From the NCBI RefSeq assembly GCF_020531985.1, contig NZ_JAJAVQ010000004.1, positions 248,001 to 312,000 on the forward strand: a stretch of 64,000 nt of DNA. Reading direction: 5' to 3'. The notes beneath the pieces are model-generated. The model saw only the letters and a program-made list of their open reading frames with translations, did not search any database and was not told the DNA's origin. This DNA comes from Rheinheimera aquimaris. Lineage in GTDB: Bacteria; Pseudomonadota; Gammaproteobacteria; Enterobacterales; Alteromonadaceae. A program made the translations under genes and the position numbers. Below are positions 26,430 through 35,539 of the stretch, piece by piece. Every line of letters starts with the position of its first letter. Position 1 is the stretch's first letter.

Positions 26430-29258
26430 ATGAGCGACTACAAGCATACCCTGAATTTGCCGGAGACGGCCTTTGCGATGCGCGCCAATCTGGCGCAGCG
26501 CGAGCCGCAAATGCTGGCCAAATGGACAGAAGCAGATCTGTACGGCAAGATCCGTGCAGCAAAAAAAGGTAAAAAAACCTTTATTCTGCATGACGGCCCT
26601 CCTTACGCGAACGGCAACATTCATATCGGGCATGCAGTTAACAAAATTCTGAAAGATATTATCGTTAAAGCTAAAACGCTGGACGATTTTGATGCGCCTT
26701 ATGTACCTGGCTGGGACTGCCATGGCTTGCCGATTGAACTTGTGGTTGAGAAAAAATACGGTAAACCGGGCACCAAGCTGACTGCTGCAGAATTCAGACA
26801 AAAGTGCCGCGAATATGCGGCAACACAAATTGATGCACAGCGCACTGATTTTGTCCGTTTAGGTGTGCTGGGTGACTGGCAAAACCCGTACCGCACTATG
26901 GATTATGCCTTTGAAGCCAATATTATCCGCTCACTGAGTAAAATCATCGGTAATGGCCATTTACAGCAGGGCTTTAAGCCGGTGCACTGGTGTACCGATT
27001 GTGGCTCGGCGCTGGCTGAAGCAGAAGTGGAATATCAGGACAAGGTGTCACCTGCCATTGATGTGCGTTTTGAGCTGGTGGATGAGTCGGCTGTCGACCG
27101 TTTTGATCACCCCGAAGGTAAGCGTGGTAGTGGAAAAGTATCAGTGGTGATTTGGACGACAACACCCTGGACCATCCCGGCTAACCGCGCAGTGGCATTA
27201 AATGCCAAGCTTGATTACAGCCTGGTACAGGTAGAGCAGGGGCCGTCAGGCGCTGAGCGGCTGATAGTGGCGACTGATCTGGTAAAAGATGTGATGGCAC
27301 GTGCCGGCATTGAACATTACCATGCCCTTGGCTTTGCCAAAGGCGCAGCACTTGAACTGGTGCAGGTAAAACACCCGCTGTATGACTTTAATGTGCCGCT
27401 GATTATGGGGGAGCACGTCACCACTGAATCTGGTACCGGTTGTGTGCATACCGCGCCTGGCCACGGCCAGGAAGACTTTGTTGTAGGCAAACTATACAAC
27501 CTTGAAGTGGCAAACCCGGTAGGCGCCAATGGTGTTTACTTACCTGATACGCCTTTGTTTGCCGGGCAGCATGTATTTAAAGCCAATGACAGCGTGGTAG
27601 AAGCGTTGCAAAACGCTGGTGCTTTGTTAGTACACAAAGCTTACAAGCACAGTTATCCGCACTGCTGGCGGCATAAAACGCCGATTATTTTCCGCGCCAC
27701 ACCGCAGTGGTTTATCAGTATGGAACAACAGGGCCTGCGCGGCACTTCTTTGCAGCAGATTGACCAGACACGCTGGATCCCGGATTGGGGTCAGCAACGG
27801 ATTGAAAAAATGGTCGCCGGCCGGCCGGACTGGTGTATTTCACGTCAGCGTACCTGGGGTGTACCGATAGCACTGTTTGTCGACAAAGACACCAGTGCAT
27901 TGCACCCTGATACGGCTGAGCTGATGGAAAAAGTGGCGCAGCTGGTTGAAAAAGAGGGTATTCAGGCCTGGTTTGACTTAGATGCCGCAACCCTGCTGGG
28001 TGATGATGCTAAGCAGTACGTTAAGGTCAGTGATACGCTGGATGTCTGGTTTGATTCAGGCGTAACTCATGCCTGTGTTGTCGATGTGCGGCCAGAGTTT
28101 GGCGGCGCAGATCAGGCCGACTTATACCTTGAAGGCTCAGATCAGCATCGGGGCTGGTTTATGTCGTCTTTGATGACAGGTGTCAGTATTAAACATAAAG
28201 CGCCGTACAAGCAGGTGCTGACCCACGGTTTTACCGTTGATGGTGATGGCCGCAAGATGTCCAAATCGCTTGGCAACGTGGTATCACCACAGGATGTGAT
28301 GAACAAGCTGGGTGCCGATATTCTGCGTTTGTGGGTAGCGACAACCGACTACACATCAGAAATGACAGTGTCGGATGAAATCTTAAACCGTGCCGCCGAC
28401 AAGTATCGCCGCATCCGCAACACCGCCCGCTTCCTGCTGGCAAACCTGAACGGCTTTAACCCGGCAACCGATGCGGTGCCGTTTGAGCAGATGGTTGAGC
28501 TGGATTTATGGGTGGTGAACCGCGCTGCCAAACTGCAGCAGGAAATTGTCGAAGCGTACGATAATTACCAGTTCCATCAGGTGAGCCAGAAGTTGATGAA
28601 CTTCTGTACCGTTGAGCTTGGCAGTTTCTACCTGGATGTGGTTAAAGATCGCCAGTACACCGCTAACACTAACAGTATTGCCCGTCGCTCATGCCAGACG
28701 GCGTTATACCATATTGCAGAAGCGATGGTGCGCTGGATAGCGCCTATCATGAGCTTTACCGCACAGGAAATCTGGCAGGAATTACCGGGCACGCGTGATG
28801 ACTTTGTCTTTACCGGCGTTTGGTATGCTGGTTTTAGCGGTTTAACCGGCGGTAAGTTTGACGACAACTTCTGGCAGCAGTTATTACAGGTACGGGATGA
28901 AGTAAATAAAGTACTGGAAGCGTCGCGGCGCGAAGACAAAATCGGCGCCTCTTTGCAGGCTGAGGTGACATTATACGCTTCTGCTGCACTGGCCAGTGAT
29001 CTAGCCAAACTGGGTGATGAACTGCGTTTCGTATTGATCACGTCAACGGCTCAGGTCAGCACTGATACTGCACCAGCTGATGCCGTAGCAACAGAGCTAC
29101 CGGGCTTGCAGGTTCAGGTTCAGGCATCAACAGCGGCTAAATGCAGCCGCTGCTGGCATCACCGGCATGATGTCGGCGCCAATGCTGCCCATGCTGATTT
29201 GTGTTTACGTTGCGTAACCAACGTTGATGGCGAAGGCGAGCAGCGGGTATTTGCATAA
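26430..29258 (+). CDS. ileS: Isoleucyl-tRNA synthetase
   Basis: 942 residues, class I synthetase that charges tRNA-Ile and edits Val-tRNA. HIGH motif as NGNIHIGHA (His65-Ile66-Gly67-His68), KMSKS motif at residues 609-613 (RKMSKSLGN), the CP1 editing domain in between, and a C-terminal zinc module with [10 protein letters not shown] and LCLRCV. This is the eubacterial (mupirocin-sensitive) form by length and zinc site. Its stop overlaps the lspA start by one base (TAATG), so the two are coupled. Confidence 0.98.
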   Translation: MSDYKHTLNLPETAFAMRANLAQREPQMLAKWTEADLYGKIRAAKKGKKTFILHDGPPYANGNIHIGHAVNKILKDIIVKAKTLDDFDAPYVPGWDCHGLPIELVVEKKYGKPGTKLTAAEFRQKCREYAATQIDAQRTDFVRLGVLGDWQNPYRTMDYAFEANIIRSLSKIIGNGHLQQGFKPVHWCTDCGSALAEAEVEYQDKVSPAIDVRFELVDESAVDRFDHPEGKRGSGKVSVVIWTTTPWTIPANRAVALNAKLDYSLVQVEQGPSGAERLIVATDLVKDVMARAGIEHYHALGFAKGAALELVQVKHPLYDFNVPLIMGEHVTTESGTGCVHTAPGHGQEDFVVGKLYNLEVANPVGANGVYLPDTPLFAGQHVFKANDSVVEALQNAGALLVHKAYKHSYPHCWRHKTPIIFRATPQWFISMEQQGLRGTSLQQIDQTRWIPDWGQQRIEKMVAGRPDWCISRQRTWGVPIALFVDKDTSALHPDTAELMEKVAQLVEKEGIQAWFDLDAATLLGDDAKQYVKVSDTLDVWFDSGVTHACVVDVRPEFGGADQADLYLEGSDQHRGWFMSSLMTGVSIKHKAPYKQVLTHGFTVDGDGRKMSKSLGNVVSPQDVMNKLGADILRLWVATTDYTSEMTVSDEILNRAADKYRRIRNTARFLLANLNGFNPATDAVPFEQMVELDLWVVNRAAKLQQEIVEAYDNYQFHQVSQKLMNFCTVELGSFYLDVVKDRQYTANTNSIARRSCQTALYHIAEAMVRWIAPIMSFTAQEIWQELPGTRDDFVFTGVWYAGFSGLTGGKFDDNFWQQLLQVRDEVNKVLEASRREDKIGASLQAEVTLYASAALASDLAKLGDELRFVLITSTAQVSTDTAPADAVATELPGLQVQVQASTAAKCSRCWHHRHDVGANAAHADLCLRCVTNVDGEGEQRVFA

Positions 29259-29746
29259 TGACGTTGTTTAAAGAAAGTGGCTGGCGCCTGTGGTGGCTGA
29301 TTGCTTTGGTGTTAATGGTTGATCAGTTGACCAAGCAGGCGGTGATTGCCAATATGCAGCTGTTCGATTCTATCGAGCTGCTGCCGGTGTTTAACCTGAC
29401 TTATGTACGCAACTATGGTGCGGCGTTCTCTTTTTTAAGTGACGCCGGTGGCTGGCAGCGTTGGTTTTTTACTTTAATAGCTGTGGCAATAAGTGTGGTG
29501 CTGGCGGTGTGGTTGGCGCGTAACAGCAAAGCACAGCTGAAGTTGAATATGGCATTGGCATTGGTACTGGCCGGCGCAGTTGGCAATCTTATCGATCGCA
29601 GCATCTATGGTTACGTGATCGATTTTCTGCATGTCTATTATCAGAATTGGCATTATCCGGCGTTTAACATCGCTGATTCGGCCATCTGTATTGGCGCCGC
29701 GCTGTTAATTTGGGACAGTTTTAGTAACAACGAGGTGAAAAAGTGA
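29258..29746 (+). CDS. lspA: Lipoprotein signal peptidase II
   Basis: 162 residues, four membrane spans. It is the aspartic protease that removes the signal peptide from diacylated prolipoproteins. Conserved stretches: VDQLTKQAV, FNLTYVRNYGAAFSFL, GNLIDRSIYGYVIDFLHVY (catalytic Asp122) and FNIADSAICIG (catalytic Asp140). It overlaps ileS by one base and fkpB by four bases (GTGA), typical tight coupling of this operon. Confidence 0.97.
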   Translation: MTLFKESGWRLWWLIALVLMVDQLTKQAVIANMQLFDSIELLPVFNLTYVRNYGAAFSFLSDAGGWQRWFFTLIAVAISVVLAVWLARNSKAQLKLNMALALVLAGAVGNLIDRSIYGYVIDFLHVYYQNWHYPAFNIADSAICIGAALLIWDSFSNNEVKK

Positions 29747-30180
29747 CCGAAGCAGTAATTGGCGCCAATAGCAGCGTGATTTTTCACTTTGATATAAAGT
29801 TGTCTGACGGCAGTGCCGCTGAAAGCACGCGCGTGCATAACAAGCCTGCTAAGTTGCAAATGGGTGATGGCAGTATTTCTGCGGCATTTGAGGCGCAGTT
29901 AACCGGGCTTAAAGCCGGCGATAAGAAAACCTTTACCCTTGCGCCGGAGGATGCCTATGGCATGCCAAACCCGGACAATATTTATTATGTTGACCGCAGC
30001 AAGTTTTCTGCCGATGCGCCGGCGAAAGCCGGTATGATCATCGGCTTTACCATGCCTGATGGTTCAGAAATGCCGGGTTTGGTGCGTGAAGTGGTGGGCG
30101 AGTCGGTAACGATAGATTTTAATCACCCGCTGGCCGGGCAAACACTGACATTCAGTGTTGAAATTGTACAGGTAAGCTGA
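29743..30180 (+). CDS. fkpB: FKBP-type peptidyl-prolyl isomerase FkpB (SlpA-like)
   Basis: 145 residues with the two-domain SlpA layout: an FKBP core (IFHFDIKLSDGSAAEST at the start, GLKAGDKKTFTLAPEDAYG) and an IF domain inserted in the flap. It catalyses cis/trans isomerisation of prolyl bonds and has chaperone activity in the cytoplasm. The start is GTG, overlapping the lspA stop as GTGA. Three bases separate it from ispH. Confidence 0.95.
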   Translation: MTEAVIGANSSVIFHFDIKLSDGSAAESTRVHNKPAKLQMGDGSISAAFEAQLTGLKAGDKKTFTLAPEDAYGMPNPDNIYYVDRSKFSADAPAKAGMIIGFTMPDGSEMPGLVREVVGESVTIDFNHPLAGQTLTFSVEIVQVS

Positions 30181-30183
30181 CTT

Positions 30184-31113
30184 ATGGACATTTTACTGGC
30201 GAATCCGCGTGGCTTTTGTGCCGGTGTCGACCGGGCAATCAGCATTGTTGAACGGGCACTGGAGCTGTACGAGCCGCCTATTTATGTGCGGCATGAAGTA
30301 GTACACAATAAGTTTGTCGTAGACGGCCTGCGCCGGCGCGGCGCGGTGTTTGTTGACGAGCTAAACGAAGTACCCGATGGCAATATTGTGATTTTCAGTG
30401 CCCACGGTGTATCGCAGGCGGTGCGTGAAAATGCCCGCCAGCGCGGTTTAAAGGTATTTGACGCCACCTGCCCATTGGTAACCAAAGTGCATATGGAAGT
30501 TACCCGTGCCAGTCGTAAAGGCATAGAGTGTATTCTGATAGGTCACGCCGGTCACCCAGAGGTGGAAGGCACGATGGGCCAGTATGATAATCCAGAAGGT
30601 GGCATTTATCTGGTTGAATCGGCGGAAGATGTTGCAACGCTCAGTGTTAAAAATCCGGCTCAGTTGTGTTTTAGCAGCCAGACGACATTATCGGTTGATG
30701 ACACCGCCGATGTTATAGATGCGCTGCGCTCGCGGTTTCCAGACATTGAAGGGCCGCGCAAAGACGACATTTGTTACGCGACGCAAAATCGTCAGGATGC
30801 CGTGCGTGATTTAGCCGCTAAAGCTGATTTGCTTCTGGTGGTGGGAGCGAAGAACAGCAGTAATTCAAACCGTTTACGTGAACTGGCTGATAAAATGGGC
30901 TGCACCGCTTATCTTATCGACACTGCTGCTGATATTCAGCAAGCTTGGTTAGAAGGTGTGCGGGCTGTTGGTGTAACCGCCGGCGCTTCAGCACCTGAAG
31001 TGCTGGTGCAACAGGTGGTTAAGCAATTACAGCAATGGGGTGGTAAGACGGTAAGTGAAAACCCCGGCCGTGAAGAAAATGTGGTGTTTGCTATACCGGC
31101 AGAGTTACGCTGA
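30184..31113 (+). CDS. ispH: 4-hydroxy-3-methylbut-2-enyl diphosphate reductase
   Basis: 309 residues, iron-sulfur enzyme of the last step of the MEP isoprenoid pathway. It produces IPP and DMAPP. Three cluster cysteines are visible in [10 protein letters not shown] (Cys12), [10 protein letters not shown] and [11 protein letters not shown]. Also present: the substrate motif HGVSQAV and [10 protein letters not shown]. It ends the core housekeeping series; the adjoining AlgZ/AlgR-like genes start after about 104 bases. Confidence 0.97.
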   Translation: MDILLANPRGFCAGVDRAISIVERALELYEPPIYVRHEVVHNKFVVDGLRRRGAVFVDELNEVPDGNIVIFSAHGVSQAVRENARQRGLKVFDATCPLVTKVHMEVTRASRKGIECILIGHAGHPEVEGTMGQYDNPEGGIYLVESAEDVATLSVKNPAQLCFSSQTTLSVDDTADVIDALRSRFPDIEGPRKDDICYATQNRQDAVRDLAAKADLLLVVGAKNSSNSNRLRELADKMGCTAYLIDTAADIQQAWLEGVRAVGVTAGASAPEVLVQQVVKQLQQWGGKTVSENPGREENVVFAIPAELR

Positions 31114-31217
31114 TGCCACCATCTGGTAAGTCTGCTGCGTCGTGTGGCTAGCAGGCTTAACATCGTCAGTTAACTCAGTGTAGTATGGTGAATAACTGAT
31201 ATTCGCCGGATAACCCG

Positions 31218-32252
31218 ATGTCTCTGCAATGGGCTTTGCCAGCTTTAACGCTTCCTTATTTATGTCATGGCCGTTTTTTGTTGCGCTGCGCTGTTCTGGC
31301 GCAGGCCGTAGCAGTGGTTCTGGCATTCGCGCCCGGAATACATACAGATTTATGGCAGCGCCTTGGCTTAATCAGTTTATTTGTACATTGGGTAGCATTG
31401 CTTAGCACCTTGCTGCTGTGTTTGCTGCGCCACCGGCTGAACCGTTTATCGCCAGCCAGAATACTGCTTAGCTGCACCGGTATTTTCTTGTCATTGACTG
31501 TCATTGTCAGTTGCCTGGCCTTTACGGCTTTTGCCGGCAAGTCTGCTCAGTTTAGTCAGTCTTTGCCAACTTTTGTCTTAGGCAATGCTATGGTAGCGCT
31601 TATTGTTGCGATAATTGCTATGCAGTTTTTTATTATGCACAGCGAGCGTAGTTTGCAACTGCAGGCGCAGAGTAATGCCGAGTTCAACGCCTTGCAGGCG
31701 CGTATTCAACCACATTTTTTGTTTAACAGCCTGAACACTGCAGCTGAACTCATTCATGTTGACCCGAAAGCCGCAGAGCAAGCTTTATTGGATTTATCAG
31801 CATTGTTCCGCGCCGCTTTGCATGCCGGCGAAGTGGTGCTATTGGCCGATGAACTGACGCTGGCTAAACAGTATTTGTCTCTGGAGCAATGGCGGTTGGG
31901 AGAGCGCATGCAGGTACAGTGGTTGCAGCCGGAGAATATCGCTGATATTAAAGTTCCTGCGTTGACAATACAGCCCTTGCTTGAGAATGCTGTTCGTCAC
32001 GGTATTGAAAGCTGCACGCAAAATGCCATTCTTAAAATCGATGTTGTGCAAACCAACCAGTCGGTCAGTATTATTGTTACTAACCCCTTTACTGTGCAAA
32101 ACCGGGTACGCAAAAGTAATGGTATTGCACTTAACAATATTCGTCAGCGGTTACAGCTACATTATGGTGCGGCGGCACAACTAACACAAAGTGCTGTAGA
32201 AGGTGTGTTTCGTGTAAAACTGGTGCTGCCAGTGTCAGGACAGGTAAGTTAA
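31218..32252 (+). CDS. LytS/AlgZ(FimS)-type sensor histidine kinase
   Basis: 344 residues. The N-terminal 150 residues hold about four membrane segments with no extended sensor loop. The kinase core has QARIQPHFLFNSLNTAAELI (phospho-acceptor His166) and an ATPase lid region (VPALTIQPLLENAVRHGIE and NGIALNNIRQRLQLHYG). This is the His_kinase (LytS/YehU) family. AlgZ/FimS of Pseudomonas, the pilus regulator, is of this family. The ATG of the response regulator overlaps its stop by one base. The position immediately before the minor pilin operon supports the AlgZ-like reading. Confidence 0.85.
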   Translation: MSLQWALPALTLPYLCHGRFLLRCAVLAQAVAVVLAFAPGIHTDLWQRLGLISLFVHWVALLSTLLLCLLRHRLNRLSPARILLSCTGIFLSLTVIVSCLAFTAFAGKSAQFSQSLPTFVLGNAMVALIVAIIAMQFFIMHSERSLQLQAQSNAEFNALQARIQPHFLFNSLNTAAELIHVDPKAAEQALLDLSALFRAALHAGEVVLLADELTLAKQYLSLEQWRLGERMQVQWLQPENIADIKVPALTIQPLLENAVRHGIESCTQNAILKIDVVQTNQSVSIIVTNPFTVQNRVRKSNGIALNNIRQRLQLHYGAAAQLTQSAVEGVFRVKLVLPVSGQVS

Positions 32253-32968
32253 TGCGTATTTTAATTGTTGATGATGAGCCTTTAGCAAGATCCCGCCTTA
32301 AACGACTGCTTGGACAGTTTTCTGAGCATCAGTGTGTAGCGGAGGCTGAAAACGCATCAGAGGCTATAGAGCAGATATACAAGCTTCAGCCGGACCTGGT
32401 TTTGCTGGATATCGCCATGCCGGGCCAGGATGGCATCAGCCTTGGCTGTCAGATCAGGCAGTTACCGGTGCCGCCGGCAGTGGTTTTTGTTACCGCGCAT
32501 CCACAACACGCGCTGGATGCTTATCAGGCCAGTCCTGCTGATTACTTATTAAAGCCGGTATCAGCCGATGGCCTGGCGTTGGCATTGAAAAAGGTTGGCG
32601 CCCTGACGCGGGCTCATCTTGATAAAACCGGCAACAACGAGGTGCTAATCAGTTATCAGCTTGGTAACCAGCAGCGCCAGACAAAGCTCAGTGACGTGTA
32701 TTACTTTTGCGCAGACCAAAAGTATACCCGCATGGTTTTTGCCAAAGGCTCGGCCTTGCTGGATTTTAGCTTAACGCAGCTTGAGCAGCATTACCCCCAG
32801 ATGTTGCTGAGAATACACCGGAATTGCCTGATTAACCGTGATCGGTTCCGGTCATTATTAACGCTGCCGGGTGGCAGTCACTATATCGTCCTGGATGGCA
32901 TCGACGAAAAGCTCGAAGTCAGCCGTCGTGCGTTACCTGCAGTAAAACAGCAACTCGCGCTGGATTAA
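32252..32968 (+). CDS. LytTR response regulator, AlgR-like
   Basis: 238 residues. Receiver domain (1-120): VDDEPLARSRLKRLL at the start, phospho-acceptor Asp53 in LLDIAMPGQDG, and Lys in LLKPV. The C-terminal LytTR DNA-binding domain (about 140-235) shows YFCADQKYTRMVFAKGSALLDFSL (split by its turns) and LLRIHRNCLINRDRF. AlgR in Pseudomonas aeruginosa activates the fimU-pilVWXY1Y2E operon. Here the homologous operon starts 112 bases downstream on the same strand, with a degenerate AlgR-type site between. Confidence 0.87.
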   Translation: MRILIVDDEPLARSRLKRLLGQFSEHQCVAEAENASEAIEQIYKLQPDLVLLDIAMPGQDGISLGCQIRQLPVPPAVVFVTAHPQHALDAYQASPADYLLKPVSADGLALALKKVGALTRAHLDKTGNNEVLISYQLGNQQRQTKLSDVYYFCADQKYTRMVFAKGSALLDFSLTQLEQHYPQMLLRIHRNCLINRDRFRSLLTLPGGSHYIVLDGIDEKLEVSRRALPAVKQQLALD

Positions 32969-33012
32969 CCGCTTATCGGCAGAAACTGCCTTTCATCCTG
33001 AAGTCATTCGTA

Positions 33013-33061
33013 TTGTTTGTCAGCGCCTGATAGGTTTAAATTCCAGATATCTCTATCAGGC
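33013..33061 (+). promoter_or_regulatory. AlgR-box-like sequence and inverted repeat upstream of fimT
   Basis: TTGTTTGTC at 33013-33021 agrees at seven of nine positions with the AlgR site CCGTTTGTC. Immediately after it lies a perfect nine-base inverted repeat, GCCTGATAG (33025-33033) and CTATCAGGC (33053-33061), with a 19-base interval. No T-run follows, so it is not a terminator. It ends 20 bases before the fimT start. Confidence 0.4.
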
Positions 33062-33080
33062 ATTAAATTCAGGAATGTAT

Positions 33081-33674
33081 ATGAGCAGTTGTCCGAAACC
33101 AGCTAATAACTCTGCGGGTTTTACGTTAGTAGAGTTAATGGTCACTGTAGTGGTGTTATCTATCGTAATGCTGGTCGCGGTACCGTCGTTTAATTCTTTA
33201 GTACAGGGAAATCGTTTGACCGGGCAGGTAAATCAGTTCGTTGCTGCTTTGAATTTGGCGAAGGCGGAAGCTGTAAAGCGAAACCAAGCAGTGTTGTTTT
33301 GTCATTCGGCTGATGAGCTGAGTTGCTCGGAGCCACCCTCTGGCGGCTGGCAGGGGTGGATAGTCGGCGTGGCTCAGGCCAGACCAAACCCGGGTATTCA
33401 AGCTGGGAGTGTCATTGCTTCTGGGATGTTGTTGTCTGAACGTATCCAAATTATATCTGGTAACCAGATTACTCAATCTGATGGTGAAGTTCGTTTTCTT
33501 CCTCAGGGGTTAGTCCGTAATTCTGATGGAGCTCCTTTAAATTCTGCTCTTCGGGTATGTTTGAATATTAGCGATGAGATAGCAATCCGGGACATAGGCA
33601 TAAGCTCTGGTGGGCAGGTTGATGTTACAAATAACACAAGTACAAGCTGTACATTACCGCCGGAGGTTCAGTAA
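33081..33674 (+). CDS. fimT: Minor pilin FimT/FimU/GspH type
   Basis: 197 residues from the ATG spaced six bases after AGGA; a second ATG six bases earlier abuts that site. A short basic leader ends in Gly, and the prepilin cleavage motif AG-FTLVELMVTVVVL gives a type III N-terminal helix with the essential Glu at +5. The body has the GspH/FimT fold with a C-terminal Cys pair (RVCLNIS and TSCTLPP). It is processed by PilD and incorporated at the pilus tip or base as a primer. First gene of the AlgR-adjacent pilin operon. Confidence 0.88.
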   Translation: MSSCPKPANNSAGFTLVELMVTVVVLSIVMLVAVPSFNSLVQGNRLTGQVNQFVAALNLAKAEAVKRNQAVLFCHSADELSCSEPPSGGWQGWIVGVAQARPNPGIQAGSVIASGMLLSERIQIISGNQITQSDGEVRFLPQGLVRNSDGAPLNSALRVCLNISDEIAIRDIGISSGGQVDVTNNTSTSCTLPPEVQ

Positions 33675-34078
33675 TGAAGAATATATCAATGAAAGGACAA
33701 AAAGGCGTGACCTTGCTGGAAGTATTGATCTCAGTGCTGGTGCTGGCGATTGGTATTCTTGGGGTAGCAGGTTTACAGTCTGTTAGTTTGCGAAGTACAC
33801 ATACTGCACATGAGAGAGCAATGGCGGTGGTACTGACAGAAACACTATTTGAAGTTATGAGAGTTGAAGCAAATGCTGCAAGGGCCGGTGCATTCAATAT
33901 GTCGTGTGAGAGCCCGGTCGAGGGTACAGAGCAGTGGTTTACCGATGTCAGAAACGCGACTGATGGTGAAACATGTGCGGAAGTAGCATGGAACAATGGT
34001 ATTTATCGGGTCACGATTGACTGGTCAGATAAACGTATGAATTCAAACTCTGTTGTCGTAATGGAGATGCGGCCGTGA
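33674..34078 (+). CDS. pilV: Minor pilin PilV
   Basis: 134 residues, start overlapping the fimT stop (TAATG). Prepilin motif QKG-VTLLEVLISVLVLAIGILGVAGLQ with Glu at +5, then the PilV-type SLRSTHTAHERAMAV region. It is a priming minor pilin of the core complex that also includes PilW, PilX and PilY1. Two cysteines (MSCES and ETCAEV) may form a disulfide. Its stop overlaps the next gene as GTGA. Confidence 0.88.
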   Translation: MKNISMKGQKGVTLLEVLISVLVLAIGILGVAGLQSVSLRSTHTAHERAMAVVLTETLFEVMRVEANAARAGAFNMSCESPVEGTEQWFTDVRNATDGETCAEVAWNNGIYRVTIDWSDKRMNSNSVVVMEMRP

Positions 34079-35004
34079 GAATGATTATACGAGTTAAAGG
34101 TTTTTCTCTGGTTGAATTAATGATTGCCATGGTGCTGGGGCTGGTTCTGCTGGGGGGAGTGATTGGTGTATTTTTATCAAATCAAAATACAGCACGTGCA
34201 ACAACAGATCTGTCAAACCTGCAAAACAGTGTTCGTTTAACATTTCAATTACTGTCACAAGACATTCGCAGTGCAGGTTTTGCTGGTTGTAATAATTCTC
34301 CTCGCGTCGTCAGCATTATTGAAGTGGGCGGTGCTACGCCGCAGTGGGCAAACTGGGTTGGTGGAATACAAGGTCTTGCTGCTGATGCACAAGGCAATGA
34401 ATCCATAAGATTAATGTACGGTAGTGGCGTTAGTAACTCAGTTGTTACACATGCTCCACCGGTATTTACGTTAAGTGCCGCACCGAATCTCGCTGCAGGC
34501 GATATCGCTATGATATGCGACGATACACTCAGTTCTATATTTCAAGTGTCTGCTGTGGGCGCTACTACTCTCAGTCATGCAGCATCCGGTGCTGGGACAC
34601 TAAACTGTACTGCCGATCTTGGTATCGATTTCCCTTTTGTGTGCGCTAATCCTCGTGGACGTTTTTTTGCCGCAGACTCAATGATCATGCGATTTGAGTC
34701 AGTTCGTTGGTTTGTTGCGCCAAGCTTAAGAAATAACGCTGTTAATGCATTATTTCGCGAATCTTTGGTTGCAGGGCAGGTTGTTGCGGAGGAAGTGCTT
34801 GCGGGGGTCGCCTCACTAAATTTTGCTTATCAGCTAGGTGGGCAAGCTTTTGGCCCGGTGCCATTTGATCCTGCGTTAGATATGGGCAATGTGGTTGCGG
34901 TTAATGTCACCGTGGTGCTTGACCAAGCTGCATTCACCAGCATTGAGCTAAGCGACGAGCAAAGAACGATAGAGTTCTTAGCCGCTGCTAGAAATAGGTT
35001 GTGA
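34075..35004 (+). CDS. pilW: Minor pilin PilW
   Basis: 309 residues. The GTG overlapping the pilV stop has GGAG eight bases before it; an ATG two codons downstream is the alternative. The prepilin motif is KG-FSLVELMIAMVLGLVLLGGVIGVF, followed by the PilW-specific long extracellular body with TTDLSNLQNSVRLTFQLLSQDIRSAGFAGC (in two parts). The C-terminal part includes the IEFLAAARN end. PilW belongs to the priming complex with PilV and PilX. Confidence 0.9.
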   Translation: MRMIIRVKGFSLVELMIAMVLGLVLLGGVIGVFLSNQNTARATTDLSNLQNSVRLTFQLLSQDIRSAGFAGCNNSPRVVSIIEVGGATPQWANWVGGIQGLAADAQGNESIRLMYGSGVSNSVVTHAPPVFTLSAAPNLAAGDIAMICDDTLSSIFQVSAVGATTLSHAASGAGTLNCTADLGIDFPFVCANPRGRFFAADSMIMRFESVRWFVAPSLRNNAVNALFRESLVAGQVVAEEVLAGVASLNFAYQLGGQAFGPVPFDPALDMGNVVAVNVTVVLDQAAFTSIELSDEQRTIEFLAAARNRL

Positions 35005-35010
35005 GGAAAA

Positions 35011-35523
35011 ATGAGAAGTCTAAGATCTCAACATGGTGTAGCTCTTATCGTCAGTTTGTTGTTGCTACTGGCAATTACGATACTGACGATCTCTAGTATG
35101 CAACGCTCCACTACGCAGGAGCGTATGACTTCAAATCTGTATGAGAGGCAACTGGCAGTACAACAAATTGAGTCAGCGCTTCGAGCCGGAGAGCAACTGT
35201 TAACGGGGTTGATGCCAAACCCAGCTGCATCAGCTGGTGTGCTGCCGGGTTTTTATGGCTTGCCGGTAGTTGGTGAAGTCGACCGTTGGACAAATGCGGC
35301 AACGGTTTGGGTTGATGCTCCGGTAATTAATCAGAATATGGCGCCGCAAGCACAATACATTGTGGAATATATGGGAGATTGGCCATCACCGGCTAAACCT
35401 GACTGTGCCAGGGCAACCACTATCGAAACAGATTGTTTGTCACCCACTTTTCGTATTACCGCCCGTTCAGTACCTGCTAACGACAGGGCTCTGGTAGTAA
35501 TGCAATCTATTTGGCGTTTGTAA
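35011..35523 (+). CDS. pilX: Minor pilin PilX
   Basis: 170 residues, AGGA before the ATG. N-terminal hydrophobic helix HG-VALIVSLLLLLAITILTIS with a Gly cleavage point. The +5 position is not Glu, as is normal for PilX, which is thought to sit distally without needing that contact. The segment MQRSTTQERMTSNLYERQ is typical of PilX. Cysteines in KPDCARATTIETDC. Confidence 0.9.
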   Translation: MRSLRSQHGVALIVSLLLLLAITILTISSMQRSTTQERMTSNLYERQLAVQQIESALRAGEQLLTGLMPNPAASAGVLPGFYGLPVVGEVDRWTNAATVWVDAPVINQNMAPQAQYIVEYMGDWPSPAKPDCARATTIETDCLSPTFRITARSVPANDRALVVMQSIWRL

Positions 35524-35539
35524 GCGCGGGAGTATTAAC

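Noticed and set aside
26328-26828. Long minus-strand reading frame (166 codons) across the end of ribF and start of ileS
   Set aside because: It is antisense to two conserved genes, including the HIGH motif of ileS, and has no recognisable domain or ribosome-binding site.
28628-29041. 137-codon minus-strand frame in ileS
   Set aside because: Antisense shadow of the conserved synthetase.
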